Source of the DNA: a virus
IMG/VR virus record: IMGVR_UViG_3300008050_000080
Location: 1 to 46,581 of that record
Direction: 5' to 3' (one strand)
DNA: 46,581 nt
Shown here: positions 29,976-38,161 of the stretch, piece by piece
How the letters are laid out: every line of letters starts with the position of its first letter
How positions within the stretch are numbered: the first letter of the stretch is position 1
Position numbers and translations under genes: made by a program
Notes under the pieces: model-generated
Seen by the model: the letters and a program-made list of their open reading frames with translations, nothing else
Database searches by the model: none
What the model was told of the DNA's origin: nothing

Positions 29976-30758
29976 ATGAAAACTATTTTTCGCGTTGGCG
30001 TTGTTTTTGTCATGATTTCGTGTATATTATCGTGTGCAACTTATCAGAGAATAAAAATTGGCCGGGTTCTCCCGAGAGAATCTTTCGTAAAGCTTCAAAA
30101 ACTCCTAACCGTGTCATTCTGCGACAAAAGCAAAAAACTATGTTCGTCTCAAAAATTCGCATCGGCGGCCAGTGGCGTTGTTGTCAAAAGAAACTCCAAA
30201 GGCGCATTCATTCTAACTGCTGAACATGTTTGTTCAAATAAGTTTCTTGAGCGCTTTCGAGGAAAACCATATCTGTTGGGCTTCAACGCCCTAGATATAA
30301 GGGGTAATAAACACTCAGTTACGGTAGTCAACACAAACCAGCAACACGACCTGTGCCTTTTGTGGTCTAGAAACTTCTTAGCCCCAGCTGCACCAATATC
30401 CGAATACCCTTCTGAGATTGGAGACAAAGTATATAACCTAGCTGCTCCTGCTGGAATTGCAAACAAAAGCATGATTCCAATTTTTGAAGGATATAACTCT
30501 GGACCATTTGGGGACTCCATTGCCTATTCTATTCCGGCAACTGGTGGTTCTTCTGGCTCACCAATCTTCAATAAGAATGGGCAAATCGTGGGAATGATTC
30601 ATTCAGCGTTTACTCGGTTTCCAATGTTGTCCCTGTCTGCTCGACACGATGTCCTCAAACAGTTTATTGAATCAACCATTTTAGAATACGAAAAAAGACT
30701 ATTCTTCAATGACGTTCTAAATCTTCTGGAAACAATGAACACGCTGTTTAGTTGTTAG
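29976..30758 (+). CDS. trypsin-like serine protease, lipoprotein
   Basis: The only plus-strand gene, 260 aa. The N-terminus is a lipoprotein signal: MKTIFRVGVVFVMISCILSCA, with the lipobox LSC (Cys20). A chymotrypsin-fold protease follows: TAEHVC (His), QHDLCLLW (Asp) and ATGGSSGSPIF (Ser) form the triad in the right order. Two Cys pairs could form disulfides in the periplasm. It is predicted to be exported and lipid-anchored in an infected Gram-negative cell. Its stop TAG overlaps the stop of the convergent 30755-30931 gene. No strong ribosome site is visible before the ATG. Confidence 0.85.
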   Translation: MKTIFRVGVVFVMISCILSCATYQRIKIGRVLPRESFVKLQKLLTVSFCDKSKKLCSSQKFASAASGVVVKRNSKGAFILTAEHVCSNKFLERFRGKPYLLGFNALDIRGNKHSVTVVNTNQQHDLCLLWSRNFLAPAAPISEYPSEIGDKVYNLAAPAGIANKSMIPIFEGYNSGPFGDSIAYSIPATGGSSGSPIFNKNGQIVGMIHSAFTRFPMLSLSARHDVLKQFIESTILEYEKRLFFNDVLNLLETMNTLFSC

Positions 30759-30931
30759 GGCTCTTTTGACCACTTGTCATACACTTTCTTTAATTGTCTT
30801 GCTTGAACCTGCAACCTTGACAACTCCTTAAGAGATATTGTCCTGTTTGCATGTTTCATCTCCGACCACAAAGCCTTTTCTACTTCAGAGCTTAGTGTCA
30901 GAATCATTTGGATCTTTTCCTGCGTTGTCAC
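30755..30931 (-). CDS. 58-aa helical protein, GTG start
   Basis: The GTG at 30931 overlaps the previous stop (GTGA). It reads (V)TTQEKIQMILTLSSEVEK, then helices to KWSKEP and TAA at 30755. Stop codons of this gene and the plus-strand protease overlap in the bases TTAG. No family recognised. Confidence 0.58.
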   Translation of the reverse strand: MTTQEKIQMILTLSSEVEKALWSEMKHANRTISLKELSRLQVQARQLKKVYDKWSKEP

Positions 30932-31059
30932 CTAACAACCCCGCCTTTTCTAATACAATTAGTCCGCCAACACATGGCAGTTTTATTCATTGGCTCGTTG
31001 CGATCTTTGAAAATCTTAGGATATTTCTCGCACAGTTTTCTATCCAATTCTTCTCTCAT
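30928..31059 (-). CDS. truncated YPKIFKDR-type small phage protein
   Basis: An ATG at 31059 after AAGGAAT opens 43 codons: LCEKYPKIFKDRNEPMNKTA then MCW. This start is widespread among phage proteins that continue MCWGFxCGDGW; here the sequence turns into RTNCIRKGG and stops. It looks like a shortened or frameshifted member of that family. Confidence 0.55.
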   Translation of the reverse strand: MREELDRKLCEKYPKIFKDRNEPMNKTAMCWRTNCIRKGGVVR

Positions 31060-31060
31060 T

Positions 31061-32158
31061 TTAAATTCCTTCTTCTCTTATGTTGATTCCGACTGGAAAG
31101 CGTGGAATCTTGTCTTCGCTCTTTCCAAAATATCTTACAGTTAGTTGAGAACCTACAAAAGATTGTCCATTTGTAAACCAGTCCTGGCGCTGCTCGTATG
31201 TGCCCCGGGGGACAACACTAAACTCTGCACCATTTGTTTCACAAACCCAAACCACGCTGCCCTTTGCCTTGCCAACTCCCTCTTGGAAATCAACAATCTG
31301 AAACTCCTCATCGTCAAAGTTCTTGAACTTCAGCAGCTCTCTGCTCCTGTGCCCGAGCCTATATTTTCCCCCGTTCAGTCGGACGATAAGTCCTTCAAAA
31401 CCTTCTTTGATGTAGTAAGCTTGCATGTCAAAAACTTTCTCTTCAGAGAAAACAGTTCCCGCCTGCACAGCGTGTGTGTGTTCACACTCATATAGATCTT
31501 CTTCAAAGACTTCATCAAGTATATCTTTGCGTACCGACCAAGGTTGGTCTAGTTCATTAAGGTCTACTACATCATAAACATGGAACTTCAACGCAACGCT
31601 TTCTGGCCTGTTCTTCTTGACAAGTCTCATGAAAAGCTGGAATGGAATTCCATGAACATAAAGTTCTCCGTCCAACACAATGTTTTTTGGGAAGTCCTTT
31701 TGTTCCAATTCGTTTGAAATGTGGGGCACATTGTAAAGCTTTCCGCCACGGCTTTTCAAGACAACTCTGCCATTCTCCCAATGGGCAAGGCAGCGGACTC
31801 CATCAAGTTTTGGCTGAACATCAACTGGATATTGTAGTTTTTTCTTTTTTGGATCCCATTTGTGAGCCAGCATGGGACTTATTCTAAGTTCCTTTGGGTT
31901 ACTTACCTCTTTCAAATCTTCGCCATAGCCCTTGTCCTTCTTCTTCTTGGACATAGATATGGCCTCAAGCTCTGCTTGCTCACTAGCTGATGTTTCATTT
32001 GATTTCCCAACATTCTTTCCAAGAGCGTTCTTGGAGGCAATCTGAGTTTTACCATTCAAAACACCGTGTTCTGTATAAATGGTGTTATCTTCTGTCCAAA
32101 TTGTCCAAACTCGGATAACACTTTTTGAATCTTTTTTGTAAAGTTTAATCGGTTTCAT
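31061..32158 (-). CDS. ATP-dependent DNA ligase
   Basis: A 365-aa protein. Residues 1-75 resemble a WGR-like domain (IRVWTIWTEDNTIYTEHG). The ligase core has motif I QPKLDGVRCL with the adenylated Lys, motif III VLDGELYVHG, motif IV EGLIVRL and motif V LLKFKNF, then an OB domain ending near VGSQLTVRYFGK. It joins nicks in duplex DNA. It is one of the last genes in the operon that also holds ThyX. Confidence 0.93.
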   Translation of the reverse strand: MKPIKLYKKDSKSVIRVWTIWTEDNTIYTEHGVLNGKTQIASKNALGKNVGKSNETSASEQAELEAISMSKKKKDKGYGEDLKEVSNPKELRISPMLAHKWDPKKKKLQYPVDVQPKLDGVRCLAHWENGRVVLKSRGGKLYNVPHISNELEQKDFPKNIVLDGELYVHGIPFQLFMRLVKKNRPESVALKFHVYDVVDLNELDQPWSVRKDILDEVFEEDLYECEHTHAVQAGTVFSEEKVFDMQAYYIKEGFEGLIVRLNGGKYRLGHRSRELLKFKNFDDEEFQIVDFQEGVGKAKGSVVWVCETNGAEFSVVPRGTYEQRQDWFTNGQSFVGSQLTVRYFGKSEDKIPRFPVGINIREEGI

Positions 32159-32291
32159 TTTGGCTCCTTCTTTCTGCCAACAAATATGATACTAACAACA
32201 CTGGCGCGCCAATGACGCACATCGAACCATAAGCAATCATGCCCAGCCCGCTAACGAGTAGCTCTAGCGGTTCCCTATATTTATAGTTCAT
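32145..32291 (-). CDS. 48-aa single-pass membrane protein
   Basis: An ATG at 32291 after TAGGATAT opens 48 codons: MNYKYREPLELLVSGLGMIA, then YGSMCVIGAPVLLVSYLL and a basic tail. One long or two short hydrophobic helices. It overlaps the ligase start by 14 nt. Confidence 0.58.
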   Translation of the reverse strand: MNYKYREPLELLVSGLGMIAYGSMCVIGAPVLLVSYLLAERRSQNETD

Positions 32292-32292
32292 T

Positions 32293-32589
32293 TTATATCC
32301 TATACTTAATCAACAACCCAACCCACGATGGCTGGTTGTCATAAACTTCCTCATTGGTTGTTAAAATAATATTCTCATTGCTTCCGTCAGAAAGAACAAC
32401 CGTTCCCTCTGAACTTGAAGGATATTCACTCCAATAACCATCTTTTGATATGACCTCTTCCTTTAGAAGATCAATCATGCCGGCGGCCTCTTTGCCAAAG
32501 AGAATACAAACGTCGCCGTCGCCGCCATCTGCCCACAAATGTTGGTAGATAAGCTCTGCTAGCGGCTTTACCATTGTTTTTTCAATCAT
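32293..32589 (-). CDS. hypothetical protein
   Basis: A 98-aa protein from the ATG at 32589; longer in-frame starts to 32658 run through the zinc-finger gene and are rejected. MIEKTMVKPLAELIYQHLWA, a GGDGDVCILFGKEA turn, then VVLSDGSNENIIL strands. No family recognised. Confidence 0.6.
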   Translation of the reverse strand: MIEKTMVKPLAELIYQHLWADGGDGDVCILFGKEAAGMIDLLKEEVISKDGYWSEYPSSSEGTVVLSDGSNENIILTTNEEVYDNQPSWVGLLIKYRI

Positions 32590-32749
32590 CTTCCAATACC
32601 TCTCCGCACTTAGCGCAGACTGCATAGTCATCTGGGTTATTGTTGAACACCTTTCCACAATAGAAACACTTTGTGTGAGTTTCGTTCAAGTGTTTAAGGT
32701 AGTCTTTTTCGTCTTTATATCCAAAATCACAATAATTGCACTTACTCAT
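32582..32749 (-). CDS. small zinc-finger protein, 55 aa
   Basis: An ATG at 32749 opens 55 codons ending TGA at 32582. It reads MSKCNYCDFGYKDEKDYLKH, a C2H2-like finger ending in H-x4-H, then CFYCG and CAKCG knuckles, so two zinc sites are likely. It overlaps the ThyX stop and the next start by 8 nt each. Confidence 0.7.
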   Translation of the reverse strand: MSKCNYCDFGYKDEKDYLKHLNETHTKCFYCGKVFNNNPDDYAVCAKCGEVLEDD

Positions 32750-33455
32750 CTCTCAGTCCCTTCCAGATTTTAATCGTCTCTGGGAAATGTTGCTCTGCAA
32801 TTTCAAGGCACGCCTCGGCAGCTTTCCTGATTTCCCATTGTGCCCCTTCGTGCGTCCGAAGGTCAATAAATTTCAGAAGGTTGTGAAGCGAAACCGTGCC
32901 ATAATATTCAGTATATAAACTCTGAGGAAGGGCCATGCGTGCCTGTTCTCTGCATACACCTTTTGCCAGCATACCGTGAAACAACTTCAGACAATGAATG
33001 TTGTGCTCTTTCATAAGCCTTGAAGCCTTCATTTCAGATGGCAAATAAAGATTGCCAGTCCCAACTGCTGGATTGATTAGCTCATCATCCTTGCTGGCTT
33101 GTCTGTTTGATTCGTGCTGTTGTCTGAACTCCTTTGGCTCATAGAACTGTATGTTTTTGCTCGTATATCTCCGGCTCACCTCATTAAAAGCCCAAACGCG
33201 ATGGCGGTGATGCTGCGAACGAACGAATAACGGAACAACAAACTTGAACGTTATGTTAACATGTTCAAATGGTGATGTGTGTTTGTGCTTCAATAGATAT
33301 TTGATAAGCTTCTTATCTTTGTTCGCCAGTGGCTTATTGTTGTGTTGACCAAAACTTACTCTAGCAGCGTTCACTGCCATCTTATCGTTGCCCATGTGTT
33401 GGACATATTGCACTCGGCCAATGTTGTCGTCGTATAGATAAATTGTATCGCTCAT
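32742..33455 (-). CDS. thyX: FAD-dependent thymidylate synthase ThyX
   Basis: A 237-aa protein with the ThyX signature QHHRHRVWAFNEVSRRY (RHRx7S, about residues 82-92 in the RHR...S part) and the C-terminal FIDLRTHEGAQWEIR substrate and FAD loop. It makes dTMP from dUMP with methylene-tetrahydrofolate and NADPH. It works with the dUTPase, deaminase and RNR in this window. 4-nt overlap with the membrane-protein gene. Confidence 0.95.
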   Translation of the reverse strand: MSDTIYLYDDNIGRVQYVQHMGNDKMAVNAARVSFGQHNNKPLANKDKKLIKYLLKHKHTSPFEHVNITFKFVVPLFVRSQHHRHRVWAFNEVSRRYTSKNIQFYEPKEFRQQHESNRQASKDDELINPAVGTGNLYLPSEMKASRLMKEHNIHCLKLFHGMLAKGVCREQARMALPQSLYTEYYGTVSLHNLLKFIDLRTHEGAQWEIRKAAEACLEIAEQHFPETIKIWKGLRDE

Positions 33456-33778
33456 TCAACCCTCGTCTTTAAGGCACCTGTAAGCCCGTGCCTTACCTGC
33501 GGCTCTGCCTCATTAAGATCACCCCCTTCTGAGACAGTCAACTGATCCAGATTCCATCGTTTCATTTGCCAGTCATATAAGCATACTAACACAGTTCCCC
33601 ACACAAGGGAAGCATAAACGCCAATCATTGCTGCTCCCCAATATCTGCTCATCCACATGACAAACACGGCGAACGGCAAGGTGAATTTGGCAGTCATGAA
33701 CATTGCTGCTGCAATCTTCTGTCGCCTGTTCGCCGAATGGAATAGGCTTGTAAAGTATTCAAACTTAAACTTGTTCAT
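33452..33778 (-). CDS. small polytopic membrane protein
   Basis: 108 aa from the ATG at 33778, which overlaps the stop of the 33775-33909 gene (ATGA); longer starts to 33841 are rejected. Two or three hydrophobic helices lie between residues 20 and 72, followed by an acidic tail. Function unknown. Confidence 0.62.
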   Translation of the reverse strand: MNKFKFEYFTSLFHSANRRQKIAAAMFMTAKFTLPFAVFVMWMSRYWGAAMIGVYASLVWGTVLVCLYDWQMKRWNLDQLTVSEGGDLNEAEPQVRHGLTGALKTRVE

Positions 33779-33909
33779 TTCTTGTCTCTCCATCTGGTAA
33801 ACACGCTCGCCGCAACAAGGACCATAACCATAACCAAACAAAACTCTATCACTACTAACTCCTGAACCATGCCACCGATATGCTCCAGCAACATTCCAAC
33901 TTCTTCCAT
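33775..33909 (-). CDS. 44-aa single-pass membrane protein
   Basis: An ATG at 33909 overlaps the previous stop (TAATG) and opens 44 codons: MEEVGMLLEHIGGMVQELVV, then a helix CLVMVMVLVAASVF and a basic end RWRDKK. N-out, C-in topology is suggested by charge. Coupled on both sides. Confidence 0.62.
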   Translation of the reverse strand: MEEVGMLLEHIGGMVQELVVIEFCLVMVMVLVAASVFTRWRDKK

Positions 33910-34640
33910 TATCTCAGGATCCTTTTATACATCTTGTCAACGATATTATATTTTGCCTTCATGATTGGATATCCTGTGACTCTCCTTTTCATGAATGCTC
34001 GCTCTGTCATGTAATGCATGACGGTGACGTTAAAGTCATTTTCCAAATCTGTTTGAGCATATGCGATATACAAGCCCATCTTCAGGAGGCGTTTAGATCG
34101 AAAGTAAGGTTGGACGGTGCCATTCAAATACGCATCAATCTTCTCGTCTTTAACCCCGCGACGGAGCTTTCTCCAAGTTACCCACGGGAAACGAAAGTCA
34201 CCATTAAACATCAAAATGCTGGAGAATTCATGGTGAAGGTGAGAATACGGACTGTTTCTGCCTACATAGATGCTGTTCCCGATATATGTCCCCGCATACC
34301 TCATCCCATGGAACTTTAATACATCGCAAATGAAAATTCCATCAAGGTTTTCAGATATAACATGCTTCTTGTACATCTTTAGGAACTTCTTGATGTCATT
34401 CATGATTTTCAACACAGCAAATCGCGAAGCTTTCTTACATTTGGCGTTGTATGGTGGATTTTGCTTATATTTGGAAAAATAAACATCCCTATCCGCGCTA
34501 TAATGCACCGACACGCCATACTTTGCTTTAATAAACTCTGCCGACTCTTTAGCCGTCGATGCTCTTGCACATTGGGCAAGAAACAAGACCACCAAAGCAA
34601 CCGCGACACACGCGCTCCAAACTGCTCTATTCCTGTTCAT
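33909..34640 (-). CDS. secreted protein with HHEF motif, possible metallopeptidase
   Basis: 243 aa from the ATG at 34640. The first 27 residues (MNRNRAVWSACVAVALVVLF then LAQCARAS) are a Sec signal peptide with ARA-S cleavage. The mature protein is basic, with GTYIGNSIYVGR and SHLHHEFSSIL. The HHEF element with helix context recalls secreted zinc peptidases, but no second His of HExxH is present, so activity is uncertain. The promoter at 34647-34675 places the transcription start at or next to the ATG, with no ribosome site. Confidence 0.65.
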   Translation of the reverse strand: MNRNRAVWSACVAVALVVLFLAQCARASTAKESAEFIKAKYGVSVHYSADRDVYFSKYKQNPPYNAKCKKASRFAVLKIMNDIKKFLKMYKKHVISENLDGIFICDVLKFHGMRYAGTYIGNSIYVGRNSPYSHLHHEFSSILMFNGDFRFPWVTWRKLRRGVKDEKIDAYLNGTVQPYFRSKRLLKMGLYIAYAQTDLENDFNVTVMHYMTERAFMKRRVTGYPIMKAKYNIVDKMYKRILR

Positions 34641-34646
34641 GGTGCC

Positions 34647-34675
34647 ATTATAGCACAGCGCAGCCCCCAGGTCCA
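34647..34675 (-). promoter_or_regulatory. extended -10 promoter giving a leaderless mRNA
   Basis: Minus strand TGGACC (34675-34670), 17 nt, TATAAT (34652-34647) with TGC before it. Six bases (GGCACC) separate the -10 box from the ATG at 34640, so transcription should begin at about the A of ATG. It lies inside the 3' end of the RNR gene. Confidence 0.72.
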
Positions 34676-36507
34676 GCACAAGCTAGCTCGCCCTGCAAGT
34701 CCGTATTATCTTGTTCCTCGACGACCTTGGTTAAGTCGACTTGTTTGAGGCTCTCCACAAGATGTTCATATGTCTCTTTGGAACATGACTCAAATGGGGC
34801 TTGTTTATAAACGTGGTCCGAATATGGCAGAACAGTTAACCCATTGTAACTATTGCGGTTCTCCCACATCCACTCGCCGACATCGAACCACTCGCTATCT
34901 TTAATATCTACAGTAGCCGATACATTATGAGTATTCTGTCCTTTTCTATGTCCAAACTTAACCCACTCTGAGGAAATCTTCTTGATCCTTTTGAGAAAGT
35001 GCAGCGCGGATTCACTTCTGAGAATGGCGTCTTCTGGCGCTTTCTGAGGAATTCCAATAACTGCTGTGTCGTGGGGTCTGAAATATTCATCTTCGACTAA
35101 TTCTGGAAGACTTTCCAAGAGATATTTGTAAATGGATTCATTTTTTCCAACTCTGAGTCTCCTAATATAATACTGATCATGCCATGCGTGGATTCCGCTT
35201 GAGGTTCCAAGGACAAGACTTGTTGTTCCGCTTGGCTTGACTGTTGTGCAGCGGGCTGCCTTATTAATTTCAATAATTCCAGCAACAGTCTCGTTCGTGT
35301 CAACGACAATCTTGGCAGATTCTTCAAAATCTAACTTCAAAACAGATTCAGACGCGATTCCGGTCATGCTGACGCCGATCAGAGCATCGCGCTCTGTGGT
35401 TCTGCGCCAAACATCTCTAAGATAGTGAAAGTCTGTATAACCAGCCTGCAATGTTCCAATGAACGATGCAATTCTGGAACAATCATTAAGTTCTTCCTGA
35501 TTTTGGATTGTAGATGCGTTGATTTCAACGAGATTACAAAAGCTGAACGGCTTTAGTGCAATCTCTGCACAGGGATTGCATCCCCAATTCATATCATTTG
35601 ACAAATAAAATCCAGGCTCTCCACAGCCGCTCGCTCTGACCCTCTCCCATATCTCTCTAAAGTATTCTTTTGTGATCATATGCCTCATGAGATTCACAGA
35701 GTTATTTGCTCTCCCGCGTTGTGGATTTTGTTCTTGCCAATTACCAGCCTTTGCTGCAAGCATTTCGGGGTCATCTGCGTCAAACAGACTTAGGAGCGCC
35801 GCTCGACGGATTCCGCCAGCCAATACAGCGTCCGCGATATGACAGATAATGTCATGTACTTCAATTGTTGATAGCGAGTCGCCTTCTTCTTTTTCATCTA
35901 ATATTCCCTCAATTTTAACGAGACATTCCTTTAGTGGTTGTGGGCCGGGGGCTTTGCCCCCGGAAGTCACCAACAACGAACCCTTTGCTCGGATATCTCC
36001 GTAATCAAAGCGCAGCGTTGAGCCTCCAAAGAAATAACTCTTTGTAAGTGCTTTGATCGCATCTGCCCAGCCTTCAATGCTGTCGGCAATTAAAAACCGC
36101 CTTGTTCTTTTTGAGTTAGGGCGTTTAATTTCTGGCAATCGTTCAACATCGTGCCTCTGGACACTAAAGCCAACTCCGCAACCCGAAAGCAACAAAAACA
36201 TAACTTCACTAAATACGCGCCAATCGTTGATTGGGGCAAAAGCACAATTATATTGCCTACTTGGATTAATCTCAATTGGCTTACCACCAAATTGCATTGC
36301 GCGCATGCTTGGCAAAACCTTTCGATCATAAACGTATTCATAGGCGGACTTAATTTCACCCCTCAATTCAGGATATTTCCTGATGTGCATATCTCTATTG
36401 CGAGTGACGATTTCATGCCACGTTTCCCTGCGCTTTTTATGTGGAATATATTTTGCGTACTTCATGTGTACTGTAATATCCGATAAGATCCTGCTAGCTA
36501 GTTCCAT
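34648..36507 (-). CDS. ribonucleoside-triphosphate reductase, adenosylcobalamin-dependent (class II)
   Basis: A 619-aa protein. QYNCAFAPIND holds the first redox Cys, LSGCGVGFSVQ follows, and WGCNPCAEIAL holds the thiyl-radical Cys in the NPCAEI motif typical of class II enzymes. GTLQAGYTDFHYL and KPSGTTSL are further conserved blocks. The C-terminus CAGPGGC supplies the reducing Cys pair. It resembles the monomeric lactobacillus-type enzyme but is about 120 residues shorter. It makes deoxynucleotides without oxygen but needs host B12. Confidence 0.92.
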   Translation of the reverse strand: MELASRILSDITVHMKYAKYIPHKKRRETWHEIVTRNRDMHIRKYPELRGEIKSAYEYVYDRKVLPSMRAMQFGGKPIEINPSRQYNCAFAPINDWRVFSEVMFLLLSGCGVGFSVQRHDVERLPEIKRPNSKRTRRFLIADSIEGWADAIKALTKSYFFGGSTLRFDYGDIRAKGSLLVTSGGKAPGPQPLKECLVKIEGILDEKEEGDSLSTIEVHDIICHIADAVLAGGIRRAALLSLFDADDPEMLAAKAGNWQEQNPQRGRANNSVNLMRHMITKEYFREIWERVRASGCGEPGFYLSNDMNWGCNPCAEIALKPFSFCNLVEINASTIQNQEELNDCSRIASFIGTLQAGYTDFHYLRDVWRRTTERDALIGVSMTGIASESVLKLDFEESAKIVVDTNETVAGIIEINKAARCTTVKPSGTTSLVLGTSSGIHAWHDQYYIRRLRVGKNESIYKYLLESLPELVEDEYFRPHDTAVIGIPQKAPEDAILRSESALHFLKRIKKISSEWVKFGHRKGQNTHNVSATVDIKDSEWFDVGEWMWENRNSYNGLTVLPYSDHVYKQAPFESCSKETYEHLVESLKQVDLTKVVEEQDNTDLQGELACAGPGGCAVL

Positions 36508-36551
36508 GTTTATTATCCTTTAAAATCTCAAAAAATCACCAAAGAAAATTT

Positions 36552-37970
36552 TCAAGCCGATCCAGTATTTTCAATCTCTTCAGTTTTGGCCTTTTCGGGA
36601 TCAGCCTTTTCAGCTGCCTTAAGCTCTTTGTACTTCTTCTTGAGATTGTCTAGTTGTGACTTGGCTGGATCTTTGTTGATTGTTTCTTCCGTAGAGTCTG
36701 CTGTGATGCGAATTTCTGATTTTGCCGTATCCATATAAATAGAGAATACAGACCCGTCAACGCCAGACCTATTCTTAGCAATGAACAGCCTTCCCGTTTT
36801 ATTCTTTTTATCTTCAATAGTTCGAGACAGTGTAAAAATCAAATGAGCTGGCCAGCATTTGCTATAAGCTTCTGCAATCGATTCCATTGTAATCAACTCG
36901 GCGTTCAAGCCAGAGCGATTTGTTTGGCTTGCAGTCATAATTGGACACTCATATTCTTCAGCAATTGCAATAAGTTCCTCGTTGATAAGCTCAAGGTCGT
37001 GCCGCTTCTCTGCCCCGTACTTAATAGGCTTCACCAAGTCAGCATAATCAACCAAGATAAGGTCGATCTCCTGGCCCTTGTTCCTCAACTTCTCAAGATG
37101 ATTGCGAATTGTGTTAGTGGTAGCCTTGCGTGGCGGGTACTTTTTGACAGTTAACAGCCCTTTAATGTTCTGGATGTTTTCTTTAACCAAATCTTTAAAC
37201 TCATGAAGGTCGTCAAACTTGGTCTTTGTGTTGAGACTATCATACCGTAAGGCGACATCTTCTGCGGACATTTCTAGTGTATAATGTACTACATTTAGAC
37301 CCTTCTGAATAGCTGTCGCGCCAAGGTGAACGAGAACGTGGCTTTTACCACCACCAGTGGCCGCAATAACGACTCCAAGCTCGCCCTTTCCCATGCCGCC
37401 TCTAGTAATGTTGTCAATGTCTTCCCAGCCAGTGGTTACGGCGTTGCGTGTTTTATGAGTGTACCTCTTTTCAAAATCCTTAATGTAATCATGACCAAAA
37501 TTGTTCTCTTGACCAAGAGTCAAAGCTTTATTAATTAAGCCTGAGATTTCATCGAATGATGACTTGTTTAGCAACTCAACAGACTTAATGATAGCTTCTT
37601 TGAGCTTTTGTTTTCTACAAAAGTCCAAAGCCGTATCTTTGATGTATTCTCTGCCATCAATGTCTTGATTGGCATATATTCTAACAAGGAAGTCGCGGAC
37701 TTGCTTCTGGACTATATCTCCTTCACCACCTATGCCACTCTTGACAATAATGGCAAGCGTCTGCAAGCTCGGATGGATCTTATACTCTTCTTTGTGGCCA
37801 TAAACAACTCTTGTCAAAACTTGTAATGATTTGCTCTCAAAAAAGCTCATGTCAAGCACTTCGCCGATCTGATCTGCGAACTGCCTATCAAGAACGATGA
37901 GTTTCACAAGATTCTCTTGAAACTTGATACCAAACTTACTAAAATCTACTTTATCTGCTGCGTTTAACAT
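36552..37970 (-). CDS. dnaB: replicative DNA helicase, DnaB-like
   Basis: 472 aa from the ATG at 37970 after CAGGAAAAT. A helical N-terminal domain (residues 1-150) is followed by the RecA-like motor: Walker A AATGGGKSHV, YTLEMSAEDVALRYDSL, Walker B LILVDYADL and ASQTNRSGL, then IAKNRSG with the arginine finger region. A charged tail of about 60 residues ends the protein. It unwinds the fork with DnaE. The start overlaps the SH3-like gene stop. Confidence 0.93.
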   Translation of the reverse strand: MLNAADKVDFSKFGIKFQENLVKLIVLDRQFADQIGEVLDMSFFESKSLQVLTRVVYGHKEEYKIHPSLQTLAIIVKSGIGGEGDIVQKQVRDFLVRIYANQDIDGREYIKDTALDFCRKQKLKEAIIKSVELLNKSSFDEISGLINKALTLGQENNFGHDYIKDFEKRYTHKTRNAVTTGWEDIDNITRGGMGKGELGVVIAATGGGKSHVLVHLGATAIQKGLNVVHYTLEMSAEDVALRYDSLNTKTKFDDLHEFKDLVKENIQNIKGLLTVKKYPPRKATTNTIRNHLEKLRNKGQEIDLILVDYADLVKPIKYGAEKRHDLELINEELIAIAEEYECPIMTASQTNRSGLNAELITMESIAEAYSKCWPAHLIFTLSRTIEDKKNKTGRLFIAKNRSGVDGSVFSIYMDTAKSEIRITADSTEETINKDPAKSQLDNLKKKYKELKAAEKADPEKAKTEEIENTGSA

Positions 37971-38161
37971 ATTTTCCTGTAATGTTGATCGACGAACCGA
38001 ACGTTGTGTAATCCATATTGCTTGCAAACCATGCGCGGGCCAATCTCCCGAAACTCATATTCATATCGTTCAGCCGAAGCAACAACAACCACAAGATAAT
38101 ATGGATCAGCTAGCTCATCATGTTCTTTGTGTATAAACATATCTCCGACTTCAAACTTCAT
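37964..38161 (-). CDS. small SH3/KOW-like protein
   Basis: 65 aa from the ATG at 38161: MKFEVGDMFIH, then YYLVVVVAS and a GLHNVRFVD end. A clear family member set between exonuclease and helicase genes, overlapping both. Confidence 0.76.
   Translation of the reverse strand: MKFEVGDMFIHKEHDELADPYYLVVVVASAERYEYEFREIGPRMVCKQYGLHNVRFVDQHYRKIC

Noticed and set aside
36731-36744. ATATAAATAGAG inside dnaB, similar to the late motif
   Set aside because: It lies within coding sequence, differs at both edges and has no start codon at 25-30 nt on the minus strand.
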